Source: Firmicutes bacterium UBA5493 | GTDB lineage: Bacteria > Bacillota > Limnochordia > Darwinibacteriales > Darwinibacteriaceae | Direction: 5' to 3' | Length of the DNA stretch: 64,000 bases | Assembly: GCA_002424045.1 (NCBI GenBank) | Contig: DIPH01000020.1 | Span: 80,337-144,336 of the forward strand | Shown here: positions 43,558-51,572 of the stretch, in pieces | How the letters are laid out: the number at the start of each line of letters is the position of its first letter | Numbering within the stretch: position 1 is the first letter of the stretch | Program-made: the position numbers and the translations under genes | Notes under the pieces: model-generated | Seen by the model: the letters and a program-made list of their open reading frames with translations, nothing else | Database searches by the model: none | What the model was told of the DNA's origin: nothing

Positions 43558-43579
43558 GAAACTCCCATTTGACTATAAT
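43550..43579 (+). promoter_or_regulatory. Promoter for yedE
   Basis: TGTACA (43550-43555), an 18-base spacer and perfect TATAAT (43574-43579), 60 bases before the TTG start. Confidence 0.6.
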
Positions 43580-43639
43580 AGCGATAGGGATTGCTAAAAA
43601 TCTGGCAAACTCAAGTATGTTTATGGGAGGGCGATTTAT

Positions 43640-44725
43640 TTGAGTAGTAAGAAGGGTGTCATTCTAGCTGGAGGCCTGGTAGGACTCTTATCAGTGCTTC
43701 TTGTGCACTTTGGCAATCCAGCGAACATGGGATTCTGTATAGCCTGTTTTATTAGGGATACTGCAGGTGGGCTAGGTCTCCATAGAGCTGGAGTCGTGCA
43801 GTACATAAGACCAGAGCTGATTGGCATGGCCATAGGGGCTTGGCTCATATCCCTTGCTAAGGGTGACTTTAGGGCACGCGGTGGATCTTCGCCTTTTACC
43901 CGCTTCATTCTGGGTTTCTTTGTAATGATCGGAGCTCTAATGTTCTTGGGATGCCCCCTACGGATGGTATTGCGTTTGGCAGGGGGAGACCTGACTGCAA
44001 TATTGGGATTAGTGGGATTTACAGCGGGAATAGGGCTTGGCATTGTGTTCCTCAATAGGGGTTTCACCCTCAGGAAGACCTATTCTTTGAACAAGGCCGA
44101 GGGCTTCTTATTCCCAGCCATGCAGATTGCATTCTTTACTCTACTCATCGTTGCGCCAGCCTTCATCTTCTTTAGTGAGTCAGGACCGGGATCGATGCAT
44201 GCGCCTCTCGCTATAGCCTTGATCGCAGGACTGCTTGTCGGAGTTGTGGCACAAAGAACTAGAATGTGTACGGTTGGTGGCATTAGAGATTTCATCATGT
44301 TTAAAGATACCCATCTGATCAGTGGGTTTTTGGCAATCCTTGTGGTAGCATTCGTTGGCAATCTCATTACTGGTAACTTCAAGCTAGGACTTGAAGGTCA
44401 GCCTGTGGCTCACAATGACGGACTTTGGAATTTCTTGGGAATGGTCCTTGCCGGACTAGGTTCCGTACTTCTGGGAGGTTGTCCTTTAAGGCAGATTATT
44501 CTCAGTGCTGAAGGCAACATCGACTCGGTTATTACCTTCCTTGGCCTGCTCATCGGCGGTGCCTTCGTCCACAACTTTGGGTTAGCATCGTCGGCAGCGG
44601 GACCAACTGCTAACGGTAAAGTGGCAGTGATTATTGGTCTTGCGGTAGTTGTAGTTGTGGGGCTTATGAACATGAATAAGAGTGCAGATGTGACAATGAA
44701 AGGAGATGTAAAACTTGGCGCTTAA
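43640..44725 (+). CDS. yedE: YedE/FdhT selenium-metabolism membrane protein (YeeE/YedE transporter family)
   Basis: Integral membrane protein of 361 residues with nine or ten helices, made of two YeeE/YedE halves. Conserved cysteine motifs are NMGFCIACFIRD (C33, C36), FLGCPLRM (about 103-110), RTRMCTVGGIRD (about 212) and LGGCPLRQ (about 283). The long matching segments are those of the selenium-associated YedE group rather than of the thiosulfate carrier TsuA. It probably imports a selenium or sulfur species. It starts at TTG 43640 after GGGAGGG and overlaps the TusA-like gene by 11 bases. Confidence 0.88.
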   Translation: MSSKKGVILAGGLVGLLSVLLVHFGNPANMGFCIACFIRDTAGGLGLHRAGVVQYIRPELIGMAIGAWLISLAKGDFRARGGSSPFTRFILGFFVMIGALMFLGCPLRMVLRLAGGDLTAILGLVGFTAGIGLGIVFLNRGFTLRKTYSLNKAEGFLFPAMQIAFFTLLIVAPAFIFFSESGPGSMHAPLAIALIAGLLVGVVAQRTRMCTVGGIRDFIMFKDTHLISGFLAILVVAFVGNLITGNFKLGLEGQPVAHNDGLWNFLGMVLAGLGSVLLGGCPLRQIILSAEGNIDSVITFLGLLIGGAFVHNFGLASSAAGPTANGKVAVIIGLAVVVVVGLMNMNKSADVTMKGDVKLGA

Positions 44726-44927
44726 TACAGTTGATGCGAGAGGAAGGTCCTGTCCCGAACCGGTCATTCTCACAAGAAAGGCACTGGAACAATTTCCCAC
44801 GGGAGTTCAGGTTATCCTGGATAACACAACGGCTAGAGATAATGTGAAACGCTTTGCTGAAAGCAAGAATTACAAAGTCGCAGTAAAAAGCGATGGTGAG
44901 GACTTCGTGTTAGCGATAACCAAGTAG
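44715..44927 (+). CDS. TusA/SirA-like sulfur (selenium) carrier, YedF N-terminal type
   Basis: A 70-residue carrier with the CPxP motif DARGRSCPEPVILTRKAL (Cys13), the site that takes a persulfide or perselenide. In the classic selenium cluster YedF has this domain plus a C-terminal half; here only the TusA part exists. It starts at TTG 44715 inside yedE, eight bases after AAAGGAG. Position between yedE and the DUF3343 gene suggests it receives the imported or desulfurase-derived chalcogen. Confidence 0.88.
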   Translation: MALNTVDARGRSCPEPVILTRKALEQFPTGVQVILDNTTARDNVKRFAESKNYKVAVKSDGEDFVLAITK

Positions 44928-44929
44928 AC

Positions 44930-45172
44930 ATGGAATTTATAGCAACGTTTTTCACCCATTCTGGTGCGGTGAAGTATAAGAGACATATGAAGCGATTAGG
45001 TATCGATGTAGAGCTTCTTCCGGTACCCCGGAGGCTCAGTTCAGACTGTGGAATAGGTGCCAGATTCACAACCTCCGCAGATATGAGCGGGCTCATCAGC
45101 GACGACATTGATAAGCTCTTTCTGGTTGCCGAAGATGGCGAAAGGCTTGTATTTAGCTCCCATGACGAATAA
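44930..45172 (+). CDS. DUF3343 putative Se/S carrier-like protein
   Basis: An 80-residue protein of the DUF3343 family: EFIATFFTHSGAVKYKRHMK, then VELLPVPRRLSSDCGIGARF with one conserved cysteine. Members are found with YedE/YedF and class V aminotransferases and are thought to carry or sense selenium or sulfur, but no activity is established. It lies two bases after the TusA-like gene with no clear ribosome site, so translation is probably coupled. Confidence 0.85.
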   Translation: MEFIATFFTHSGAVKYKRHMKRLGIDVELLPVPRRLSSDCGIGARFTTSADMSGLISDDIDKLFLVAEDGERLVFSSHDE

Positions 45173-45175
45173 GGC

Positions 45176-45214
45176 GTATCCCTGTGACCTGAGGTTGCAG
45201 GGGTACTTGCTTTA
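45176..45214 (+). terminator. Probable terminator of the yedE operon
   Basis: GTATCCCTG (45176-45184) pairs with CAGGGGTAC (45198-45206), with an inner CCT/AGG stem, followed by TTGCTTTAT. The T run is broken, so confidence is moderate. Confidence 0.5.
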
Positions 45215-45299
45215 TGGTAGGAAGAGCCTGAACTATTCCGAGAGGTTTGTGTTAAACATCTAGTTGCCATGCAGGATTAGCATCATTTGTGTCTAAAGT

Positions 45300-45316
45300 G
45301 GCATCGATAAGATGCC
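45300..45316 (+). promoter_or_regulatory. Hairpin just before the ribosome site of the ECF gene
   Basis: GGCATC-GATAA-GATGCC, a perfect six-base stem ending six bases before GAGGTG and 14 bases before the ATG. It could limit translation initiation. No known riboswitch is recognised in 45215-45330. Confidence 0.35.
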
Positions 45317-45330
45317 GATGAGGTGAAAAA

Positions 45331-45936
45331 ATGAATAGCCGTCTTTCATTTCTAGTCAAGTTTTCTATTTTGGTGGTTATCGAGGCGATATTTTGCTTCA
45401 CACCGCTAGGTTCATTGCCTGCTTTAGGTCCAATCGTAGCGACACTTGCCATGGTTCCCGTGATTGTAACCGCTCTGATTCTTGGAACCAAGGCAGGGGC
45501 AGCAATGGGTGCAATTGCAGGTCTGTTTAGTTTTATCGTATGGACATTCATGCCTCCGGTGCCCCCTGTGGCCTTCGTCTTTACCCCGTTTTATGCCTTA
45601 GGTGATATGCAGGGCAGTGTGGGCAGTTTGATTATCGTCTTTATACCTCGAATTTTAGTTGGGGCGGTTGCCGGAGGTCTTTATCAGGTGCTTTCTAGGG
45701 TGTACCGAAAAAAGGACGCACTGAATATGGCTATTAGTAGCGTTGCAGGTAGCCTAGTTAACACATTTGGGGTTATGGGAGGCATCTGGCTATTCTTTGG
45801 AGCCCAGTATTCCGCCACACTCAATCAATCGATGCTCTGGATTATTGGCATCACTGTCTTATCCAATGGAATTCCAGAGGCGATTGTTGCGGGGATTATT
45901 GCGCCAGTTGTAAGCCGACGAGTGAAGATGAGCTGA
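45331..45936 (+). CDS. ECF transporter S component (probably pantothenate)
   Basis: Substrate-binding membrane subunit of an energy-coupling-factor vitamin importer: 201 residues, about six helices, with LGTKAGAAMGAIAGLFSFI and a Gly/Ala-rich C-terminus. The energising EcfA/T parts are not nearby and are presumably shared. It is followed 11 bases later by type II pantothenate kinase, which points to pantothenate or a precursor as substrate (inference from context). ATG 45331 follows GAGGTG by six bases. Confidence 0.8.
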   Translation: MNSRLSFLVKFSILVVIEAIFCFTPLGSLPALGPIVATLAMVPVIVTALILGTKAGAAMGAIAGLFSFIVWTFMPPVPPVAFVFTPFYALGDMQGSVGSLIIVFIPRILVGAVAGGLYQVLSRVYRKKDALNMAISSVAGSLVNTFGVMGGIWLFFGAQYSATLNQSMLWIIGITVLSNGIPEAIVAGIIAPVVSRRVKMS

Positions 45937-45947
45937 GGTGTAGAAAA

Positions 45948-46775
45948 ATGAACGCAGTCTTGGGTGTAGATGTGGGGGGATCCACAACTAAAATCGTCCT
46001 CTCTGATTTGTCAAATAGGATCACTGACAAATTGCAGGTACAGGCAAGTGACCAAGTCACTTCGTTATACGGTGCAATCGGAAACATGCTCGACAAGAAT
46101 TTCCTGTCTCTAAGAGATATAAAACGAGTTGTGCTCACCGGGGTAGGAGCCGATTTGGTGCAGGACCGTCTGTACGATATACCCACGTTTAAGGTAAATG
46201 AGTTTAGAGCCATCGGCTGGGGCGGTCTGATGCTTTCTGGTCTGGAGCGAGCCTTGGTTGTTAGTATGGGAACTGGAACCGCTTTTGTGCGTGCACAAGG
46301 TGGCCAGGCCACCCATATTGGAGGTTCCGGCGTAGGAGGGGGAACGTTATTGGGCCTTTCCTCCAAGCTGTTCGGGGAAAAGGACATCAATGTGATTGCC
46401 GCTTTGGCTGCACAGGGTGATCTGCAGAATGTAGATTTGTCCATAAGTGATATTAGTACTACTGTCATTCCATCTCTGCCCTCAACGGCTACAGCCTCTA
46501 ACTTCGGGAAGATAAAAAGTACTGCAAATGAGTCCGACATGGCACTGGGATTATTGAATATGCTCTATCAGACCGTTGGCATGTTAGCAGTTTTTGCTTG
46601 TTTGGATCATGATCTAAAGGACGTTGTGGTTACTGGAGCGGTGGCCTCATTGCCCCAGGCCAAGTCCCTAATGGGTGAGGTTGGAGATATGTATAATCTA
46701 AACTTCATCGTTCCAGACAATGCTACCTTTGCCACTGCAATTGGCGCAACAGCACTTTACTTCCAAGCAAATTGA
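45948..46775 (+). CDS. coaW: Type II pantothenate kinase
   Basis: First enzyme of coenzyme A synthesis, phosphorylating pantothenate. The 275 residues begin with the ASKHA phosphate-binding loop LGVDVGGSTTKIVL, followed by VVLTGVGA, LVVSMGTGTAFV and IGGSGVGGGTLLGL, typical of Staphylococcus-like CoaW. It probably forms an uptake-and-trap pair with the preceding S component. Its coding end is followed by a long hairpin. Confidence 0.9.
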   Translation: MNAVLGVDVGGSTTKIVLSDLSNRITDKLQVQASDQVTSLYGAIGNMLDKNFLSLRDIKRVVLTGVGADLVQDRLYDIPTFKVNEFRAIGWGGLMLSGLERALVVSMGTGTAFVRAQGGQATHIGGSGVGGGTLLGLSSKLFGEKDINVIAALAAQGDLQNVDLSISDISTTVIPSLPSTATASNFGKIKSTANESDMALGLLNMLYQTVGMLAVFACLDHDLKDVVVTGAVASLPQAKSLMGEVGDMYNLNFIVPDNATFATAIGATALYFQAN

Positions 46776-46827
46776 TTGATATTCGTAAGATTGTCTCAAA
46801 CCCTATTTCTTGCCACCGGGTAGGAAA

Positions 46828-46887
46828 AGGTGTTCTGCAACATTCCGTTAGGTTGTAGAAGGAATGTTTGAGGACACCTATTTGTTT
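46828..46887 (+). terminator. Long hairpin with T-rich tail after coaW
   Basis: AGGTGT...AACATTCC (46828-46846) pairs imperfectly with GGAATGTT...ACACCT (46861-46879), followed by ATTTGTTTTT. It could be a terminator or the trace of a small inverted-repeat element. Confidence 0.45.
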
Positions 46888-46907
46888 TTGGGCAGGAGGA
46901 TCCTAAG

Positions 46908-47224
46908 ATAAACCAGTCTTTACTTCGCACTTTTTTAAAGAACATTAGTTTGAATATACTAGGCATGGTCAGTCTTTCATGTTATATTTTGGCAGACACC
47001 TTTTTTGTGGCGCTACGGAGAAGACTAGAGATGCTTTTTTCATCACCACGGCACGGGGAATCGTGATCATCATTCCCCTTGTATTGATCCTCAGTAGAGC
47101 TTGGGCTATGACGGGTGTCTGGTTAGCTTTCGTACTCACCGAGTTTGTTGTCACAGCCATTACCATGGGAGTACAACGGGCCAGACAAAAAAAGTTAATC
47201 ATCTCCCGGGACATTCGTGGCTGA
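46908..47224 (+). pseudogene. MATE transporter gene with mutated start and large internal deletion
   Basis: AGGAGGA (46894-46900) is correctly spaced before ATA 46908 where an ATG is expected. The frame then reads NQSLLRTFLKNISLNILGM and CYILADTFFVA, the N-terminus of a MATE protein. At about 47012 the match jumps, in another frame, to a C-terminal MATE helix pair (FFITTARGIVIIIPLVLIL, MTGVWLAFVLTEFVV). Some 330 residues are missing. At least two lesions, a lost start and a frame-breaking deletion, make this a dead gene. Confidence 0.7.
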
Positions 47225-47401
47225 GGGCCTGTTTTCTCGCATAGTAGATCAGGGAAATATTTACATTCCAAAGACCTTCTGGTAGTATTTTGTTAGTGGC
47301 CGTTCGATGCACTGATCTATAGGATTGATACAGAAAGCGTCGTTGGATGAAGTACATTAAGCGAAGCACTGACAGGTGCGGGAGACATGGGAGGAAAAGA
47401 C

Positions 47402-48625
47402 ATGGCAGTACGCAGAAAATCCCGATGGGGCAAGTTTTTGGTGAGAGGACTTTTGGTAATTGTCCTGCTCCTTTTTGCTCTGGTTGCAATGAACCATAAG
47501 CTGATCGTAGGCATCTATCACGGTATAACCCTCTTTGAACCTGGTAAACTCGCAGTCAACTTTCGTAGCGCGGATCAACGCTTTCGATCGAAACTGGTTG
47601 AAGCAGGTGATGATGTATCTGCGTTTAGCTACAACCTTCAGCAACTGCCTAGAGAGTATATCTATGCCGGAGAGACCAAGAGTATAGCCCAATTCCTTCT
47701 GGATACTGATACCACAGGTCTTGTGGTTACGAGGGGTGATCAGATCCTCTACGAGGAGTATTTCCAAGGCAATACAGAAGGATCCAGGACCATTGTCTGG
47801 TCGACCTCCAAGTCTGTGGTATCTGCCCTCCTGGGTATTGCCATCGAGGACGGATACATCAACGATGTTTCCGATCCAGTTACAAAATACGTGCCCAGCC
47901 TTGCTGTGAGTGGGTATAATGGAGTCTCCATCGAAGATGTACTGCAGATGTCATCTGGCATCAACTTCAACGAGGACTATTTTGACGCGTCCTCTGACTT
48001 TAACAGGATGGCACCACGTTCTGTAGGGTTAGGAGGTCCACTTGAGGATGTCTTGCTTACCTTAGAGTCTGAACATGAACCGGGTACTGTCCGCGAGTAT
48101 GCAAGTAGTGATACCCAGGTCTTAGGTATGGTAATCCGAGAAGCGACAGGCATAGATCTGGCCTCCTATACCGAGACGCGGTTGTGGAAACCTGCAGGTA
48201 TGGAGTCTGATGCCTACTGGCTTACGGACAGCTCGGGTGTGGAGTCGGCTTTCGGAGGTTTTAATGCCACACTTCGTGATTTGGCTCGTTTTGGGAATAT
48301 CTATCTACATGAAGGTTTCTGGAATGGTAAGCAGATTGTCCCTGCGGATTGGGTGAGAGCTTCGGTGACTGCAGATAAGGCCCATCTATTACCAAAAGGC
48401 GATTCTCTAGGGTATGGATATCAGTGGTGGGTGCCTTGGGGTAACGAGGGAGATTTTATGGCCATTGGCATCTATGGACAGGCGATTTATGTCAATCCCA
48501 GCCGTAATATAGTGATTGCCAAGACATCAGCCTACAAAGGGTATGAACGAGACGGTGAAGCGATGGAGCTAGAAAGTGTCGCTTTCATGCGGGCGATTGC
48601 TTCTGCCCTGGGGAAGGCAAGTTAG
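47402..48625 (+). CDS. Serine hydrolase, class C beta-lactamase family
   Basis: Membrane-tethered or exported hydrolase, 407 residues. It has an N-terminal membrane segment (about 14-32), the SxxK motif Ser134-Thr-Ser-Lys137 in WSTSKS and a YxS motif in EYASSD (about 237). Such proteins are mostly esterases or D-Ala-D-Ala peptidases rather than true beta-lactamases. The start chosen is ATG 47402, eight bases after GGGAGG; an earlier ATG at 47387 overlaps that site. It is followed one base after its stop by the RDD gene. Confidence 0.85.
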   Translation: MAVRRKSRWGKFLVRGLLVIVLLLFALVAMNHKLIVGIYHGITLFEPGKLAVNFRSADQRFRSKLVEAGDDVSAFSYNLQQLPREYIYAGETKSIAQFLLDTDTTGLVVTRGDQILYEEYFQGNTEGSRTIVWSTSKSVVSALLGIAIEDGYINDVSDPVTKYVPSLAVSGYNGVSIEDVLQMSSGINFNEDYFDASSDFNRMAPRSVGLGGPLEDVLLTLESEHEPGTVREYASSDTQVLGMVIREATGIDLASYTETRLWKPAGMESDAYWLTDSSGVESAFGGFNATLRDLARFGNIYLHEGFWNGKQIVPADWVRASVTADKAHLLPKGDSLGYGYQWWVPWGNEGDFMAIGIYGQAIYVNPSRNIVIAKTSAYKGYERDGEAMELESVAFMRAIASALGKAS

Positions 48626-48626
48626 A

Positions 48627-49124
48627 ATGACACTAGGTATTAGGATCAAAGCTTTGTTCTTGGATTGGCTTTTTATCTGTGCTTACTTGATTATTCTCCT
48701 CTTGGTTGCCATGACCGTGTTTTTAGTAGCACTTGATGGTATCCCCGACTTCACCCATGGTCAAGCTCAATGGATGGCAACGTTGACCTCTGTGGTACCG
48801 ATCATCGTGATTTTCTCTATCATGGAAGGATCGCCGCCTTTCGGGTCTTGGGGCAAAAGAAAGACAAAGCTCCTAGTATCGTATAGGGGCCGGGCTCTAC
48901 AGAGAAGTGTGCTGCGAAATTCCTTGAAATTCTTACCCTGGCAACTTGGACATATGAGTACAATTAACGGCATATATCGAGGCTTTGACCACTTGTCTTC
49001 CGCGATCTGTCTAGCATTATCAGTAATCCTTATAACTTCATATATCGGGATGGCTCTAAGGCGCAAAGATGGCCGGCACTTAGCAGATCTTATTGCCGGA
49101 TCTAGGGTTGTGAAAAGCCCGTAG
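48627..49124 (+). CDS. RDD-family membrane protein
   Basis: A 165-residue membrane protein with four helices and the family features: IRIKALFLDWLFI at the start (the R and D of the RDD family) and GRHLADLIAGSRVV at the end. The role of RDD proteins is mostly unknown; some act as Na+/H+ exchangers. The start chosen is ATG 48627, after GGGGAAGG, directly following the serine hydrolase stop, so the two are one unit. Confidence 0.82.
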   Translation: MTLGIRIKALFLDWLFICAYLIILLLVAMTVFLVALDGIPDFTHGQAQWMATLTSVVPIIVIFSIMEGSPPFGSWGKRKTKLLVSYRGRALQRSVLRNSLKFLPWQLGHMSTINGIYRGFDHLSSAICLALSVILITSYIGMALRRKDGRHLADLIAGSRVVKSP

Positions 49125-49161
49125 CAGGAAAGAGACTGCCCGTGTGTAATCTGTGATATAA

Positions 49162-49404
49162 CAAGGGATAGGTAAGTCGGAAGATGTAATCTGCCTTGTT
49201 AAGAGATTGAGCCAGGTGTTAACGAAGCCAATTTTCCATGGGGAATTAGAGCTATCCCTTAGTATCAGTCTAGGAGCTAGTCTCTTCCCTGACGATGCCA
49301 CAAACACAACGGAGCTACTGCATATTGCTGATCAAGCTATGTACCATATTAAGCGTCAGGGCGGGAATGGTTATTCTCTATATCGACCTGCAATGACTCC
49401 TTAA
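49162..49404 (+). pseudogene. C-terminal fragment of a GGDEF (diguanylate cyclase) domain
   Basis: The frame, opening right after a stop, reads SEDVICLVKRLSQVLTKP, then LSISLGASLFPDDATNTTELL and ADQAMYHIKRQGGNGY. This is the last 70 or so residues of a GGDEF domain. The catalytic GGDEF half and any sensor domain are missing, and there is no start site. It is a remnant of a c-di-GMP signalling gene. A full-length GGDEF protein is encoded at 52508. Confidence 0.75.
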
Positions 49405-49423
49405 CATAGAGGGTGGTTTTTTT

Positions 49424-50860
49424 GTGAGACAAATCCTATCTCTGCTTTATATCGGGTATCTACTCTTCATCATGCTACTTATTTTCTTCAGTGGCAAAAA
49501 GCCCCTTCAGCGCTTTAGCTGGCTCTTGGTGCTTACGTTCCTTCCCATTGTGGGACTTGTTATTTATCTCTTGCTGGGCAGCGAGAGCTATTGGGCTTAC
49601 AGACGGAGGAAAATTCGCCAGCGCCACAAAGGTCTTTTCTCGGAACTTGACGATATCATACAAAGAAGTAACAATCCATCGAATAGGGAACTATCTCCCA
49701 CCCAATGTTTTCATGAAAAGTGGTGTGGGAGTATGTTCACAGATGATAATGTTGTGGAAATATTCACCAATGGCGAACCGAAGTTTGCGAGCCTGTTTGA
49801 GGATTTAAGACAGGCAAAGGATCACATTCATGTGCAATATTTTACCATCCATAATGACCCCATAGGCCAAGAACTGATCGCTATTCTCAAAGAAAAAGCT
49901 AGCCAGGGAATTGAGGTTAAACTGCTGTATGACAGCTTTGGATGTTTTATGACGTTTGTAGGGCCTCTCTTTTGGGAACTGAAAAAGGCTGGTGGCAAGG
50001 TACGGGGTATTAGACCTTATGCCAGAGCTCTAAACTATCGAAACCATCGCAAACTCGTAATTGTTGACGGTGAGATAGGCTATCTCGGTGGAATGAATAT
50101 GGGGGAGCGCTATGCACTTGGAGTCAGAGGTAAAGAGTGGCGTGATACCCATATCCGTCTAGCTGGGGGAGGGGTCCATGACCTACAACAGATTTTCATG
50201 TCGGACTGGATTGCCTCTACACGGAAAGAGCGTATTGGTTTTCGACATAGGTTGCGCCACTATTTTCCCAAACCCGACGACCCGTCCAAGGGACACAGGG
50301 ACTTGCCTACACAGACTGTCGCCAACGGTCTCTACAACAAGTTCATCCATCAAGATGTGATCAACTTGAGCTACTTTAATCTCATTACTGGAGCCAAAAG
50401 GAGATTGTGGATTCAAACGCCCTATTTTCCGCCATCGGAACCCGTTTTACAGAGCCTGAAAACCTTGGCCTTACGAGGCGTTGATGTGCGTATCATGACC
50501 TCGAGTTATTATACCTTCGGTGGATTGTTTCACCATAATATCAAGAACTACTACTTCAGGCATCTTGTGGATAGTGGGGTAAGGGTTTTCAAGTACAAGG
50601 GCATTATGCACGCAAAGACCATGCTCATCGATGAGGACCTTCTGTGTATCGGTACAGTGAACTTGAACTACCGCAGCCTCGAGCTTGATGACGAGCTCTT
50701 TGTTTATTTTGAATCCCCAGAGCTGAACGACAAGTATGCAGACATTCTTACGAATGATGTAGCTCAGAGCGTTGAGTTGGACTATGTGAAATTTAGAAAG
50801 CAGACTCTGCGTTCCCGGGCGCTAGAGGCTATTGTTAGTCTCTTTTCTCCGTTGTCCTAA
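49424..50860 (+). CDS. cls: Cardiolipin synthase
   Basis: Membrane phospholipase-D-family enzyme joining phosphatidylglycerol molecules into cardiolipin. The 478 residues have two N-terminal helices (about 3-22 and 30-50) and two HKD motifs: NYRNHRKLVIVDGEIGYLGG in the first domain and IMHAKTMLIDEDLLCIGTVN in the second. It starts at GTG 49424 after GGGTGG. The length matches ClsA/YwnE enzymes. Confidence 0.93.
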   Translation: MRQILSLLYIGYLLFIMLLIFFSGKKPLQRFSWLLVLTFLPIVGLVIYLLLGSESYWAYRRRKIRQRHKGLFSELDDIIQRSNNPSNRELSPTQCFHEKWCGSMFTDDNVVEIFTNGEPKFASLFEDLRQAKDHIHVQYFTIHNDPIGQELIAILKEKASQGIEVKLLYDSFGCFMTFVGPLFWELKKAGGKVRGIRPYARALNYRNHRKLVIVDGEIGYLGGMNMGERYALGVRGKEWRDTHIRLAGGGVHDLQQIFMSDWIASTRKERIGFRHRLRHYFPKPDDPSKGHRDLPTQTVANGLYNKFIHQDVINLSYFNLITGAKRRLWIQTPYFPPSEPVLQSLKTLALRGVDVRIMTSSYYTFGGLFHHNIKNYYFRHLVDSGVRVFKYKGIMHAKTMLIDEDLLCIGTVNLNYRSLELDDELFVYFESPELNDKYADILTNDVAQSVELDYVKFRKQTLRSRALEAIVSLFSPLS

Positions 50861-50917
50861 AATGCGGGTTGCTTTTTCTTCTTTGCGATGTATGATTAAC
50901 GAAAGGGAGGGATGTTA

Positions 50918-51526
50918 GTGGAAAAGGCCTATCTTTATATTGTCCTTACCCGGACGAATACTATGATCTCGCGGCTGATTCACCTATTTACCCGTGATGA
51001 ATATACGCACGCAGCTTTGTCACTCGATAAAGATTTGCAGGAAATGTATAGTTTTGCGCGCAAGTATACGCATAACCCTTTTATCGGCCGCTTTAAACAC
51101 GAGCACCTTGAAGAAGGTATATATAAGCAGGCGAAGCACCTGCCAGGAGTCGTTTTGGAAGTCGAGGTGCCGCGGGAGAATTATGCTGAGGCTCGGGAGT
51201 TAGTGGAGCAATTCATAGCCAATCGTTCGCGATATAAATACAATTTTCGAGGTTTGATCTACGGGTTGCTAAATAGACCTACAACCAGGGACGACCGCTT
51301 CTTATGCTCCCAGTTTGTTTACTTTGTTCTTTATCAAAGTGGAATCGCGGATTTTCAAACCCCAGCGAATTTAGTCAGACCTGTCGATTTCTTGGGCCTA
51401 GACGCGCAAATTGTCTATCAAGGGGATCTTAAAGAACTGGTTGTTGAGCAAGAAACCAATTATCCTATTCGGATACGCCTCTATCGTTGGGTTCGGGAAC
51501 GGCTATGGTCGACCAAAGCAAGTTAA
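50918..51526 (+). CDS. Papain-like (YiiX/NlpC-P60 superfamily) hydrolase
   Basis: A 202-residue protein of the permuted papain-fold group (YiiX/YycO type). The likely catalytic His is in DEYTHAALSLD and the Cys in DRFLCSQFVYFVL. There is no signal peptide, so it acts inside the cell or on membrane lipids; substrates of this group are mostly unknown. The start chosen is GTG 50918, seven bases after GGAGG. The ATG at 50912 abuts the site. A terminator overlaps the stop codon. Confidence 0.7.
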   Translation: MEKAYLYIVLTRTNTMISRLIHLFTRDEYTHAALSLDKDLQEMYSFARKYTHNPFIGRFKHEHLEEGIYKQAKHLPGVVLEVEVPRENYAEARELVEQFIANRSRYKYNFRGLIYGLLNRPTTRDDRFLCSQFVYFVLYQSGIADFQTPANLVRPVDFLGLDAQIVYQGDLKELVVEQETNYPIRIRLYRWVRERLWSTKAS

Positions 51527-51551
51527 CTCCTCACAACGTGGGGAGTTTTTC
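51525..51551 (+). terminator. Rho-independent terminator overlapping the stop of the papain-like gene
   Basis: AACTCCTCAC (51525-51534) pairs with GTGGGGAGTT around AAC, followed by TTTTT. Confidence 0.85.
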
Positions 51552-51572
51552 ACAATTGTAGGGAGGAGAAAA

